A program made the translations under genes and the position numbers. Below are positions 1 to 10,527 of a stretch of 64,000 bases of DNA, one piece after another. The notes below the pieces were generated by a model. The model made no database searches, was not told the origin of the DNA, and worked only from the letters and a program-made list of their open reading frames with translations. Position 1 is the first letter of the stretch; every line of letters starts with the position of its first letter. The stretch is taken from NCBI RefSeq assembly GCF_022965805.1, contig NC_133105.1, positions 5,828,001-5,892,000 on the forward strand, written 5' to 3'. Origin of the DNA: Primulina eburnea. Its lineage: Eukaryota > Streptophyta > Magnoliopsida > Lamiales > Gesneriaceae.

Positions 1-672
1 AAGAATTGAAAGAACAATTACAGGATCTTCTCGATAAGGGATATATTCGACCGAGTGTATCACCTTGGGGAGCTCCAATTTTATTTGTTCGAAAGAAAGA
101 TGGTATGATGCGAATGTGTATCGACTATAGGCAACTGAATCGGGCTACTATGAAAAACAAGTACCCACTTCCGCGTATTGATGATTTGTTTGATCAGCTT
201 CAGGGTACTTCTGTTTACTCGAAGATTGATCTTCGTTCTGGGTATCATCAAGTACGAGTTCGAGACGAAGATGTGCCCAAAACTGCTTTTCGTACGAGGT
301 ATGGCCACTATGAATTCTTGGTTATGCCTTTTGGTCTCACGAATGCTCCTGCTATCTTTATGGATTTAATGAATCGTGTCTTCCGAGATTATCTGGACCG
401 ATTCGTTATTGTGTTTATCGATGATATTCTTGTGTATTCGAAATCGAAGAAGGAGCATGCTGAACATCTGAGACTGGTACTTCAAACTCTTCGTACTAGT
501 CATTTGTATGCCAAATTGTCCAAATGTGAATTCTGGATGGACAAAGTGGTATTTCTGGGCCACGTCATTTTGAGACATGGCATATCTGTTGATCCTGCAA
601 AGGTCGAAGCTGTACTGAATTGGCCAAGACCTACGAATGTTCCTGAGATTCGTAGCTTCATGGGTTTAGCTG
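1..672 (+). pseudogene. Gypsy reverse transcriptase fragment
   Basis: The frame starting at position 6 (continuing in from the left) gives a Ty3/gypsy RT core. Visible motifs are the region around [16 protein letters not shown], the IDYRQLN block, [20 protein letters not shown], and the catalytic box VFIDD with its two metal-binding aspartates. The last residues before the break are the FMGLA motif that normally leads into the connection and RNase H domains. The reading is open throughout this piece. It ends because the solo LTR at 673 was inserted, and the continuation is at 2114. It is part of the defective host element, so it is called a pseudogene fragment rather than a gene. Confidence 0.9.
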
Positions 673-1785
673 TGTAGTGACCCGTTCCAGAATCACCTAC
701 TAATGAAGAACTAAGCATGCAATTAACTTAATTAATAATAATCAGAGATAACAGCGGAAATATGGCCGACGAAAATAGCTATACAACCCAATCGAAATCA
801 GAACAACTCAAAATATATTCGGTACAACCATATCGAATAGAATAGTACTGAAAACTAAACCAACCAGCTACTCACTGTCCTCCTCCTGCTCTTCCTGAGC
901 CATCCAACCTGAGGCCTGCCCCATGGGAATGGGGTGTCCAAGATAAACAAAACCGAGGACGTGAGCGATAAGAACGCCCAGTACAAAAGCATGAGTATAC
1001 AAACCTATATGAAATGCACATGCTATGATATGATACCAGGGTAGTCAAGAAACAGGAGCAACAAAGGATCTCAAAATGCTCAGTCTAGAGGCGCCAAGTG
1101 GATAGTGCCGCGCGGTACTCCTCTGGGTCACTGCATCCACTGCAAGAACAGACGTGGACCTAAAATGTCCCGGATCACCGAAGCCCTCCGGACCCGTCGG
1201 CCACTGTGTACTCTCGGTGTCCATGCGTCCACAACACAAAACAGGGCTGAGCGGCCCCACAAGATATAGCTTATCTCGAAAGAGATACAGCTCAACAGTA
1301 AAGGCTATCTCGAAGGAGATACGGCTCAACATGAAATGCGACATGCATCATACAGCGTGACATAATAGCATGCATCATATGACATATATCAATGCACCAC
1401 ATAATCATGCAACACATATAAGAATGTATACTCGACCAGGATATCTCGGATAGTACTTTCGTACCTCTATCACTGCAATCCTAATCCACTGGAAAACCAG
1501 ACAAACAGGTCTATTCCAAGCCTATTCATCAAGTGAAAACCATCACTAAAACTTATCTACCAGACTTAACTAGATAATCCTGAAATAATAATGATACAAT
1601 TCCAAACCTTCGTCCGTCGCTAGCCCGCTGATGCCGCTAGCTCCCAACTAGAGTACAGCTCCGCTACAAAACCAGTAGCTCCCTGCTAGTGCCTGAACCT
1701 CGGGAAAGACTAGAAACCTCTCAGAAACGACTAAAACGCTCTGGAACGCTCTGAAATGGCGAGTAAGAAATGAAGCCTCGCGCCT

Positions 1786-1794
1786 CTATTTATA
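1786..1794 (-). promoter_or_regulatory. TATA box of the solo LTR
   Basis: On the minus strand this reads TATAAATAG. It lies just downstream (in LTR sense) of the palindrome array at 1800-2055, which is the expected U3 to R layout. Confidence 0.6.
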
Positions 1795-1799
1795 GCCAA

Positions 1800-2055
1800 T
1801 GTTCGGACGATCCGATCCACTTCGGAAGCTCCGATCCGGTACACTTCGGACGATCCGAACCCACTTCGGACGATCCGAACCTTGCATGCGTTCTACGTGT
1901 CCAGCCACCTGTCTCGGACGATCCGAACCCTTGCTCGGACGATCCGAATTCTGCATGTCTGCCACGGGTCCAGCCACCTGGCTCGGACGATCCGACATCT
2001 GGCTCGGACGATCCGAACCATGATCGGACGATCCGAACCCGGTTCGGTCCTTTCG
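1800..2055. repeat. Array of TCGGACGATCCGA palindromes in solo-LTR U3
   Basis: About nine copies of a 13-15 bp imperfect palindrome (core TCGGACGATCCGA) lie in roughly 250 bp, separated by irregular spacers. Some spacers are themselves related, for example the CCAGCCACCTG segments near 1900 and 1970. The short frames here simply translate this repeat and are not genes. The array sits directly upstream of the LTR TATA box, a position that suggests promoter or chromatin function. That function is inference. Confidence 0.85.
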
Positions 2056-2113
2056 ATCCCACCGAAAAAATTAATCAAATAATTAACTCAAATTAGGAAT
2101 CGGGATACTACAA

Positions 2114-3111
2114 GCTGGATATTATCGTCGTTTTATTGAAGGATTTTCGAAGATAGCTAAACCTATTACTCAACTGACACAGAAGAATCACCGATTCATT
2201 TGGTCAGATGAATGTGAAGCTAGTTTTCTTGAATTGAAGACGAGATTAACCACAGCACCTGTGCTTACTATTTCCTCAGGTACCGGAGGATTTGTGGTGT
2301 GTACAGATGCGTCTGGTAAAGGGTTGGGCTGTGTTCTGATGCAACATGGCAAAGTGGTTGCTTATGCGTCTCGTCAATTGAAATCTCATGAAACACGTTA
2401 TCTTGTTCATGATCTCGAATTGGCTGCCATTGTGTTCGCTTTGAAGATTTGGCGCCATTATTTGTACGGAGAAAAGTTTGTTATCTATTCGGACCATAAG
2501 AGTCTGAAATATCTCTTTTCTCAATCTGATTTGAATATGAGGCAACGCAGGTGGATGGATCTCCTGAAAGATTTTGATTGTGAGATTCAATATCACCCTG
2601 GATCGGTGAATGTTACTGCGGATGCCCTGAGCCGGAAAGTTTATGATTCTGTTTTAGCTTCTGTCAGTGTCGACAAGGTACATGAGGATATATGTACTTC
2701 TGGCTGGACTTTTCACTCGAATTGGAATTCTGTCATTGTCTCAGCATTGCAAATTGAGCCGAATTTGATATCGAAAATACGAAAGGCTCAACGAAGCGAT
2801 GCTCAGATCCAAAAGTCGAAAGAACTTGTATCTGCAGGACATCAGTCTGGATTTCAGATTTCTTCTGATGGTTCTTTACGACTTAATGGTCGGCTGGTAG
2901 TTCCTAATGACTCTGATTTGAGATCTGCCCTTCTTCGAGAAGCACATTGTAGCAAATACAGTATTCACCCTGGAGGTCGGAAGATGTATTTGACATTGAG
3001 ACCTCAATTCTGGTGGAAATGTATGAAGAAGGACATTGCTGAGCTTATTTCGAAATGTCTTGTCTGCCAGCAAGTGAAAGCCGAGAGAATGAAACCTGGA
3101 GGATTGCTCCA
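2114..3111 (+). pseudogene. Gypsy RNase H and integrase N-terminal fragment
   Basis: This continues the host pol frame after the solo LTR, starting [17 protein letters not shown]. RNase H follows, with the acidic TDASGKGLG block, the YASRQLK motif, the [11 protein letters not shown] helix and the DALSRK end. Then comes the zinc-binding part of integrase, where H...H...C..C residues are visible in the region ending [11 protein letters not shown]. The frame is open up to the copia target site at 3107-3111. The continuation resumes at 10528. Confidence 0.9.
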
Positions 3112-3270
3112 TGTTACGCCTTAAACGCATACAAATCTCGAAGATGAGATTAATGTTTTTAATGCTGTAACATATCCCAAAGTTTTTGTTTTTGATGATA
3201 CCAAAACTTGGCTTAAAAATGTACTAATGTTTTATATTGAGGCATGCAGGAAACTAAGAACAAAGTTAAG

Positions 3271-3740
3271 TTCGGAAGATCCGAAGTTGGTTCGGACGTT
3301 CCGAAAAGGTGCCGATCAGAAGCAAAGTGGAAGCTGTTCGGAAGCTGCGAGGAGCCAGTTCGGACGATCCGAAGACGTGATCGGACGTTCCGAACACAAG
3401 CAATCAAATCACTTGAATGCGGAGACAAATTGATCTGACTGTTGATTGAGTAAGATTTCGGACGCTACGAAGGACATGATCGGACGCTACGAAGTGTTGA
3501 AGATTTCAAATCTCTGGAAACGCGGGAATGTTCGGACGGTACGAACTTGAGTTCGGACCTTCCGAAGCTGGTCATACACTGTCTGAAAGAACCGTTCGGA
3601 AGAAACGAAGCTGGATCGGTCCCTCCGAAGCATATGTTCGGACCCTACGAAGTCAAGAACGGACGATCCGAAGTCATCCCAGAATTACGCAAATTGATTT
3701 CAATCACATCGGACGTTCCGAAGCATAAACAGAAGATCCG
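3271..3740. repeat. Array of TTCGGACGNTCCGAA-type palindromes in copia U3
   Basis: Around 14 copies of a 14-16 bp motif occur in 470 bp, with variants such as TTCGGACGTTCCGAA, TTCGGACGCTACGAAG and TTCGGACCCTACGAAG. Some are perfect palindromes and others decayed. The same array recurs in the 3' LTR at 9539-10008. CpG-rich palindromes have been described in Sirevirus LTRs. The motif is close to the one in the unrelated solo LTR at 673-2112. Confidence 0.85.
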
Positions 3741-3761
3741 AACCTTGGCGTCCAAGACTAG

Positions 3762-3769
3762 TATAAATA
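3762..3769 (+). promoter_or_regulatory. TATA box of copia 5' LTR
   Basis: TATAAATA, followed by GGCC, lies downstream of the palindrome array. The same box is at 10030 in the 3' LTR. It fits a plant RNA polymerase II core promoter. Confidence 0.7.
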
Positions 3770-4261
3770 GGCCTTTGAGGATGCATTTTCAATCATCCCA
3801 CTCCACTCTCTCTTGTCTCTTACAAAGCTTTCTACTATCTCTTGTGTGCGTTGATTAAAAGAGTTGTAATATCAAAAGAGTTGTGGAAAAAGAGTGAAAG
3901 TAATACTCTCGAGTGGGTTGTAAAGTTCGTGGCTATCCTTGGAGCCCTCAAGGCCAAGTAGACGCATCGAGGCGTGGTTGTAAAAGCTAGCTTGGAGCTC
4001 CTAAAGCCAAGTCGATATAGTGATACCTCGATCCTCATCGAGAAGGGGAGACGTAGACGATTCTTCGTCGAACTTCCATAAACATCTCTATCCCTCTTTA
4101 CTTTACGCATTTACTTTACTACGCATTTATTTTACGTACTTACTTTACGCATTCATTTGTGATTGTCCCTCAAGTCTTCCGCTTGCAATTTCTGCAAACT
4201 CGTTTTAAAAACGCTAAAGGGCCTAAAAGAACCTATTCACCCCCCCTTTAGGTTCTTCAAG

Positions 4262-4273
4262 TGGTATCAGAGC
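4262..4273 (+). other. Primer-binding site (initiator Met tRNA)
   Basis: TGGTATCAGAGC lies two bases after the 5' LTR. It is the complement of the 3' end of plant initiator tRNA-Met, the usual primer for copia elements. Confidence 0.9.
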
Positions 4274-4295
4274 AAGGTTTTTCAAAATCTTTTAA

Positions 4296-5846
4296 ATGGC
4301 CAATCTAGCAAGCGAGTATGCCCAAGGACAATCCACAAATCGTCCCCCTCTTTTCAATGGTACTAATTACGGATATTGGAAAAATAGAATATCTCTATAC
4401 ATCCAATCCGTCGATTACGACCTTTGGAAAATAACGGTGAAAGGTCCCTATATCCCCATGAAAACGGTGGATAATAAGGAAATTCCTAAGGGAATGGATG
4501 ACTTCACCAAGGACGATATGAAACTTATCTCTCAAAATGCTAAAGCTATGAATATTCTTCATTGTTCTCTAGATATGAATGAATACAACCGAATCTCGGC
4601 TTGTACCTCCGCCAAAGAGATTTGGGATAAATTGGAGATTTGCCACGAGGGAACCAATCAAGTCAAAGAAACGAAGATAGACCTTCTCCAACTCAAGTAC
4701 GAGACCTTTGAGATGGAACCCAAGGAGGATATCGACACCATGTTCCGGCGGCTCACCCAAATCATCAATGAGCTTGCCCAACTTGGTGAGAACTACCCAA
4801 CTAAACAAGTGTGGAGGAGAGTCCTTCGAGCATTACCGGCGGAATGGGATGCAAAGCGCACGGCTATCATTGAATCCAACAAGGGAGATGCGGCATCCTA
4901 CGATCTTGATCAACTTCATGGGACCCTAAAGACCCATGAACTTGAAGTATCTACCCGGAAGGAGACAAAGAAAGATGATGATAAAGTAAAGGCGAAAGGG
5001 ATCGCCTTGACCAGTCAACTTGAAGATAGCGACGATGAAGAAATGGCACTCCTCACTAGAAAGTTCAAAAGATTCATGCGGAGTTCCAACTTCAACAAGA
5101 AAGACAAAAAGTTTGAGAAGGAAGTGACCTGCTACAACTGTCAACAAAAGGGTCACTATGCAAACGAGTGTCCCTCCAAGAAGAAGGCCGGCAAAGACAA
5201 GAAAAAGGCCCTTCTAGCCACGTGGAGCGACAGCGACAACGAAGAGGAGTCTACCCTATGCTTCATGGCGAAGGAAGATCATCTGACCGACTCGGATGAC
5301 GACGAGGTACCCTCTTACGATGAATTACTCTCCGCGTACACTAGTATGTACAATAAGGCTAAGTCACTTAGAAATGAGAATAAGCAACTTAAAACTGAAC
5401 TAGAAGCTAGGATGCATGACAACACTAAGATCAAAACAAACCTAAGAGACTTAGAGAAAGCCTTCAACAAGTTCAATGTAAGTAGCGGTAAACTAGAAAA
5501 CCTCTTGAGCATGCAAAGGTGTAACTTCGACAAAGGAGGTCTAGGATATGAAAAGAAATCAGTCAACTTCGCTAGTCTTATCGCAAAGGCAAAACCAAGA
5601 ACACCACCAACATGCACTTACTGTTGTAAGATAGGCCACATAAGACCTAAATGCAAGAAACTTAGACACCAACACAACAAGAATAGTTATTGGAAATGGA
5701 TCCCCAAATCCCCAACTACTACTAACCCCAAAGGACCTAAAGAAACGGGTACCAACTATCAAACTGTATCTCAACCTTGTAGGGACAAAGGGGAGACAAG
5801 TCATCGAGCACTTGGTATCTTGACAGTGGATGCTCTCGACACATGA
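4296..5846 (+). CDS. Copia Gag (capsid-nucleocapsid), running to a frame break in protease
   Basis: The 516-residue frame begins [10 protein letters not shown], 36 bases after the LTR. Residues about 15-220 form the UBN2/copia gag region ([23 protein letters not shown]). Two CCHC zinc knuckles follow: [14 protein letters not shown] at about 279 and a second, [14 protein letters not shown], at about 440. Between them is an acidic and coiled-coil-prone stretch at about 350-400. The C-terminal end (after about residue 500) is read in the wrong frame: the protease signature DSG lies in the other frame at 5822-5830. The frame stops at 5846, overlapping the downstream ATG as ATGA. In copia elements gag and pol normally form one reading frame, so the overlap is probably a mutation rather than a translational device. 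Confidence 0.88.
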   Translation: MANLASEYAQGQSTNRPPLFNGTNYGYWKNRISLYIQSVDYDLWKITVKGPYIPMKTVDNKEIPKGMDDFTKDDMKLISQNAKAMNILHCSLDMNEYNRISACTSAKEIWDKLEICHEGTNQVKETKIDLLQLKYETFEMEPKEDIDTMFRRLTQIINELAQLGENYPTKQVWRRVLRALPAEWDAKRTAIIESNKGDAASYDLDQLHGTLKTHELEVSTRKETKKDDDKVKAKGIALTSQLEDSDDEEMALLTRKFKRFMRSSNFNKKDKKFEKEVTCYNCQQKGHYANECPSKKKAGKDKKKALLATWSDSDNEEESTLCFMAKEDHLTDSDDDEVPSYDELLSAYTSMYNKAKSLRNENKQLKTELEARMHDNTKIKTNLRDLEKAFNKFNVSSGKLENLLSMQRCNFDKGGLGYEKKSVNFASLIAKAKPRTPPTCTYCCKIGHIRPKCKKLRHQHNKNSYWKWIPKSPTTTNPKGPKETGTNYQTVSQPCRDKGETSHRALGILTVDALDT

Positions 5847-8833
5847 CGGGAGAAAAGAAGCTGCTACAATCCATTCGACCAAAAGAAAAGGGATCGGTGA
5901 CCTTCAGAGACAACAGCAAAGGGATCATAGAAGGCATCGGCTCAATAGGTATATCTAACTCTACTATTATTGATGATGTACTTCTTGTGAAAGGGCTTAA
6001 ACATAACCTCCTAAGCATTAGTCAATTGTGCGATAGGGGTTATGAAGTCAAATTCACACCACACGATTGCACTGTATCACTCACAACTGACAAAACCATT
6101 AGTTTCAAAGGTTATAGAAGTGAAAATGTTTACAAGGTCGATTTAAAGATTTCATCTTTTTCAAAAATAAAAAGCCTTGTAACATTAAATGTTGATGACA
6201 ACATTCTTTGGCATAGACGACTTGGTCATGTTGGGATGAGCACCATAGAAAAACTTTTAAAACTTGACCTAGTTTCCGGAATGCCAAAGCTGAATTTAAA
6301 ATTAGATTCTTTTTGTGATGCTTGTCAACTTGGTAAACACACAAAGGAATCTTTCAAAAATAAAAATTTTGTATCCACTTCTATGCCCCTTGAATTACTT
6401 CACCTAGATTTATGTGGTCCCTCGAGGACAACTAGTCTAGGAGGAAAATCTTATGCTTTTGTCATTGTAGATGATTTTTCACGTTTTACTTGGACATTGT
6501 TTTTAGCCCACAAAAATGATGCCTTTGATCATTTCAAAATTTTTGTCAAAAAGGTTGAAAATGAGAAAAATCTTTTGATCAAACAAATCCGTAGTGACCA
6601 CGGAACGGAATTTCAAAATGAAAATTTTTCAATTTTTTGTCAAAGCAAAGGCATTGGTCTCAACTTTTCTTGTCCTAGAACTCCTCAACAAAACGGTGTC
6701 GTTGAGAGGAAGAATAGGACCCTAGTAGAGATTGCAAGGACCATGCTATGTGAGCATTCTCTACCAAAATATTTTTGGGCTGAAGCAATGAGTTCTGCTT
6801 GTTACATCATCAATCGCGTATCAATAAGGCCAATTCTCAAGAAAACTCCATACGAACTATGGAGAGGGAGAAAGCCTAACATTTCTTACTTCCGCGCTTT
6901 TGGATCAAAATGCTTCATCCACAACAATGGTAAGGACAACCTGGGTAAGTTCGATGCTAAATCGGACAAAGGTATCTTTCTTGGTTACTCTACTTCTAGC
7001 AAAGCATATAGAGTCTTTAATAAACGTACTTTACTAGTTGAAGAATCTATTCATGTCATATTTGATGAAACTAACCCTTGCTTGCCTAGAACTGTTGTTT
7101 CTGATGATGATGATATAGATATCCTTGGCGAAAAGTTGGAGTCCACAAGCCTAGATGATGTTCCTAAAGATCAAGAGGACGCACCTCTTCCGAAGGAGTG
7201 GACTACACACAAGGATCATCCCATGGACCTCATCATTGGTAGCCCATCGAAGGGAGTATCTACTCGCTCTTCTAATATGTGCAATTATCTTGCTTTTCTT
7301 TCTCACATAGAGCCTAAGAACATAGAAGAAGCTTTACTTGATGATTCTTGGATTATTGCTATGCAAGATGAACTAAATGAATTTAGAAGGAATAAAGTTT
7401 GGAATCTTGTACCTAGACCCACTGATAGACCTGTCATAGGAACTAAATGGGTATTTAGGAACAAGTTATATGAGCATGGTACAATCACTAGAAATAAAGC
7501 TAGGCTAGTAGCTAAAGGATATAGTCAAGAAGAGGGAATTGATTATGATGAGACTTATGCCCCTGTTGCTAGACTAGAATCCATTCGCATGCTACTTGCT
7601 TTTGCTTGCTCTAGAGACTTTAAATTGTTTCAAATGGATGTTAAAAGTGCTTTTCTTAATGGTGATTTGAAAGAAGAAGTGTATGTTGAGCAACCTATTG
7701 GTTTTGAAGATGTGCACTTATCTGATTATGTGTATAAACTTGATAAGGCTTTGTATGGTTTGAAACAAGCTCCTAGAGCTTGGTATGAGAAATTATCTAC
7801 CTTTTTGCTGTCTAATGGTTTTTGTAGAGGTAAAGTTGATATTACCTTGTTTACCTTGACTAAAGACAATGATTTGCTGATAGTACAAATATATGTAGAT
7901 GATATTATTTTTGGTGCCACTAATGAACACTTGTGTAGAGATTTTTCTAAGCTTATGCAGGATCACTTTGAGATGAGCATGATGGGCGAACTCAACTACT
8001 TCCTTGGTCTCCAAATCAAGCAATGCAAGGATGGTTTCTTTGTCAACCAAGGGAAGTACATCAAGGATATGCTAAAAAAGTTTGGGATGGAGTCTTCCAA
8101 AGCCTCATCCACACCTATGAGCACGACAGTCAGACTCGACAAAGATGAGGGAGGTAAACCTGTTGACCAAAAGTTATTTCGTAGCATGATTGGCTCCCTA
8201 CTCTATGCGACTGCTAGTAGACCTGACATTATGTTTAGTGTTTGCTTGTGTGCACGATTTCAATCATGTCCAAAGGAATCACACTTATTCGCCTTAAAAC
8301 GCATTTTCAAATATCTTTCAAATACTCCAAATCTCGGATTATGGTATTCTAAGAACTCATTTTTCGATTTAAAAGCTTACTGTGATGCCGACTTTGGAGG
8401 ATATAAGGTGGATAGAAAGAGCACTAGTGGAACTTGTTTCTTTTTGGGAAATTGCTTGGTGTCATGGTTTTCTAAAAAGCAAAACTGTGTTGCACTTTCA
8501 ACGACCGAGGCCGAGTATATGGCTGTCGGTAGTTGTTGTGCACAAATTCTTTGGATGAAGTATCAATTACTCGACTATGGTGTTACTTTTTCAAAAATTC
8601 CAATCTTTTGTGATAATACAAGCACCATATGTCTAACAAAGAATCCAGTTCAACATTCTCGTACTAAACATATTGACATTCGACATCATTTCATTCGTGA
8701 TCACATTGAGCAAAATGATGTTGAACTTCACTATGTTGACACCAAGAATCAAATTGCTGATATTTTTACAAAACCACTAGATGAATCTACTTTTACTCGT
8801 TTGCGTGGTGAACTTGGCATGATTGAGTTGTAA
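5843..8833 (+). CDS. Copia Pol: end of protease, integrase, RT, RNase H
   Basis: The frame is open from about 5783. It carries the protease active site [13 protein letters not shown] just before the first ATG at 5843, so the ATG is not the natural start. Integrase follows: HHCC zinc finger from about residue 122, then the catalytic core with D (HLDLCGP), D (SDHGTEF) and E (GVVERKNRT). RT carries [22 protein letters not shown] and the catalytic YVDDIIFG at about residue 684. RNase H carries [17 protein letters not shown] and ends ADIFTKPL. No internal stop is present, which agrees with recent insertion. Confidence 0.92.
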   Translation: MTGEKKLLQSIRPKEKGSVTFRDNSKGIIEGIGSIGISNSTIIDDVLLVKGLKHNLLSISQLCDRGYEVKFTPHDCTVSLTTDKTISFKGYRSENVYKVDLKISSFSKIKSLVTLNVDDNILWHRRLGHVGMSTIEKLLKLDLVSGMPKLNLKLDSFCDACQLGKHTKESFKNKNFVSTSMPLELLHLDLCGPSRTTSLGGKSYAFVIVDDFSRFTWTLFLAHKNDAFDHFKIFVKKVENEKNLLIKQIRSDHGTEFQNENFSIFCQSKGIGLNFSCPRTPQQNGVVERKNRTLVEIARTMLCEHSLPKYFWAEAMSSACYIINRVSIRPILKKTPYELWRGRKPNISYFRAFGSKCFIHNNGKDNLGKFDAKSDKGIFLGYSTSSKAYRVFNKRTLLVEESIHVIFDETNPCLPRTVVSDDDDIDILGEKLESTSLDDVPKDQEDAPLPKEWTTHKDHPMDLIIGSPSKGVSTRSSNMCNYLAFLSHIEPKNIEEALLDDSWIIAMQDELNEFRRNKVWNLVPRPTDRPVIGTKWVFRNKLYEHGTITRNKARLVAKGYSQEEGIDYDETYAPVARLESIRMLLAFACSRDFKLFQMDVKSAFLNGDLKEEVYVEQPIGFEDVHLSDYVYKLDKALYGLKQAPRAWYEKLSTFLLSNGFCRGKVDITLFTLTKDNDLLIVQIYVDDIIFGATNEHLCRDFSKLMQDHFEMSMMGELNYFLGLQIKQCKDGFFVNQGKYIKDMLKKFGMESSKASSTPMSTTVRLDKDEGGKPVDQKLFRSMIGSLLYATASRPDIMFSVCLCARFQSCPKESHLFALKRIFKYLSNTPNLGLWYSKNSFFDLKAYCDADFGGYKVDRKSTSGTCFFLGNCLVSWFSKKQNCVALSTTEAEYMAVGSCCAQILWMKYQLLDYGVTFSKIPIFCDNTSTICLTKNPVQHSRTKHIDIRHHFIRDHIEQNDVELHYVDTKNQIADIFTKPLDESTFTRLRGELGMIEL

Positions 8834-9379
8834 ACACTAGTCGAATACTCTCGTACATATTTGTTAAATTGAGGGGGAGTATTATTAATGTGAGCATTAT
8901 AATGTCGGATAATACAAATTAATTGTATTTATCCATAATTATGGCTCAACATTCATTTATGTGCTAAATATTTTAAATTTTAGGTGTTCCTCATCTTGGC
9001 TACTTCGGAATCCACCGAACGTGTTCGGATCGTCCGAACCGAGACATAGAGAGTCGCGGGATGCGGATTCTTAGATTATGTTTTTGTTATTTTTGTTTAT
9101 CTTTATGCATCATTGTATAAAAGACTTGCATTTATTAGTGGATATTTTACCTGTTTATTTGTCTCTCTTTATGCTTATGTCTTTTTGCTTATCACAAAAA
9201 GGGGGAGAATTTATTTGGTTAAAATTGCTATTAAATGGTTATTAAATAAATTCGCCTTAATTCAACCTCTTAGACTTGTTATTTGATTAAGGGGGAGTTA
9301 TTTAATAATAATTTAGATTATGTTGATTATTGTTTCTCAATTTTTAACCAAGTTTTGTGATCATCAAAAAGGGGGAGAT
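8834..9379 (+). other. Copia 3' non-coding region with multiple polypurine tracts
   Basis: GGGGGAG tracts occur at 8871-8879, 9196-9209, 9289-9297 and 9366-9378. The last one abuts the 3' LTR and is the functional plus-strand primer site by position. Repeated tracts upstream of the 3' LTR are typical of Sireviruses. A TTCGGATCGTCCGAA palindrome related to the LTR array is near 9023. No coding frame is seen here. Confidence 0.8.
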
Positions 9380-10527
9380 TGTTACGCCTTAAACGCATAC
9401 AAATCTCGAAGATGAGATTAATGTTTTTAATGCTGTAACATATCCCAAAGTTTTTGTTTTTGATGATACCAAAACTTGGCTTAAAAATGTACTAATGTTT
9501 TATATTGAGGCATGCAGGAAACTAAGAACAAAGTTAAGTTCGGAAGATCCGAAGTTGGTTCGGACGTTCCGAAAAGGTGCCGATCAGAAGCAAAGTGGAA
9601 GCTGTTCGGAAGCTGCGAGGAGCCAGTTCGGACGGTCCGAAGACGTGATCGGACGTTCCGAACACAAGCAATCAAATCACTTGAATGCGGAGACAAATTG
9701 ATCTGACTGTTGATTGAGTAAGATTTCGGACGCTACGAAGGACATGATCGGACGCTACGAAGTGTTGAAGATTTCAAATCTCTGGAAACGCGGGAATGTT
9801 CGGACGGTACGAACTTGAGTTCGGACCTTCCGAAGCTGGTCATACACTGTCTGAAAGAACCGTTCGGAAGAAACGAAGCTGGATCGGTCCCTCCGAAGCA
9901 TATGTTCGGACCCTACGAAGTCAAGAACGGACGATCCGAAGTCATCCCAGAATTACGCAAATTGATTTCAATCACATCGGACGTTCCGAAGCATAAACAG
10001 AAGATCCGAACCTTGGCGTCCAAGACTAGTATAAATAGGCCTTTGAGGATGCATTTTCAATCATCCCACTCCACTCTCTCTTGTCTCTTACAAAGCTTTC
10101 TACTATCTCTTGTGTGCGTTGATTAAAAGAGTTGTAATATCAAAAGAGTTGTGGAAAAAGAGTGAAAGTAATACTCTCGAGTGGGTTGTAAAGTTCGTGG
10201 CTATCCTTGGAGCCCTCAAGGCCAAGTAGACGCATCGAGGCGTGGTTGTAAAAGCTAGCTTGGAGCTCCTAAAGCCAAGTCGATATAGTGATACCTCGAT
10301 CCTCATCGAGAAGGGGAGACGTAGACGATTCTTCGTCGAACTTCCATAAACATCTCTATCCCTCTTTACTTTACGCATTTACTTTACTACGCATTTATTT
10401 TACGTACTTACTTTACGCATTCATTTGTGATTGTCCCTCAAGTCTTCCGCTTGCAATTTCTGCAAACTCGTTTTAAAAACGCTAAAGGGCCTAAAAGAAC
10501 CTATTCACCCCCCCTTTAGGTTCTTCA
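9380..10527 (+). repeat. Copia 3' LTR
   Basis: It is 1148 bp and identical to the 5' LTR except for G at 9635 where the 5' copy has A (3367). I compared by eye and by shared translated frames, so another difference could have been missed. The copy ends at 10527 and is followed by target duplication CTCTA. Confidence 0.95.

Larger units (their letters stand above)
673..2112 (-). mobile_element. Solo LTR of a gypsy-type retrotransposon (reverse orientation)
   Basis: The insert is 1440 bp and begins TGTAGTGACCCG and ends CGGGATACTACA, giving TG...CA ends with a short imperfect inverted repeat. It is flanked by a perfect 5-bp duplication AGCTG (668-672 and 2113-2117). Taking out the insert plus one AGCTG rejoins the host RT frame exactly. 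There is no internal coding region, so it is a solo LTR. The orientation is minus because a TATA-type box reads on that strand (1786-1794) and because the stretch near 920-1010, read in reverse, resembles the R/U5 part of plant gypsy LTRs. The U3 side carries an array of GATC-centred palindromes. The family assignment is inference. Confidence 0.85.
3112..4259 (+). repeat. Copia 5' LTR
   Basis: It starts TGTTACGCC and ends GGTTCTTCA, immediately before the primer-binding site. The constant offset of 6268 bp to the 3' copy shows no indels between the LTRs. U3 holds the palindrome array and a TATA box. The transcript start should lie a few tens of bases after 3770. Confidence 0.95.
3112..10527 (+). 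mobile_element. Complete Ty1/copia retrotransposon, Sirevirus-like, very young
   Basis: The 7416-bp element has two 1148-bp LTRs (3112-4259 and 9380-10527), an initiator-Met tRNA primer site, gag with two zinc knuckles, protease, integrase, RT and RNase H in copia order, and several polypurine tracts before the 3' LTR. Repeated polypurine tracts and palindromes in the LTR are known Sirevirus hallmarks, and the [10 protein letters not shown] box fits. The target duplication is CTCCA on the left (3107-3111) and CTCTA on the right (10528-10532). The LTRs differ at one site that I found (3367 A, 9635 G). The gag-pol frame is broken once in the protease region, so this copy may not be autonomous. 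Confidence 0.93.

Noticed and set aside
1770..2096. Long overlapping frames on both strands near 1.8-2.1 kb
   Set aside because: They are translations of the TCGGACGATCCGA repeat array in the solo LTR.
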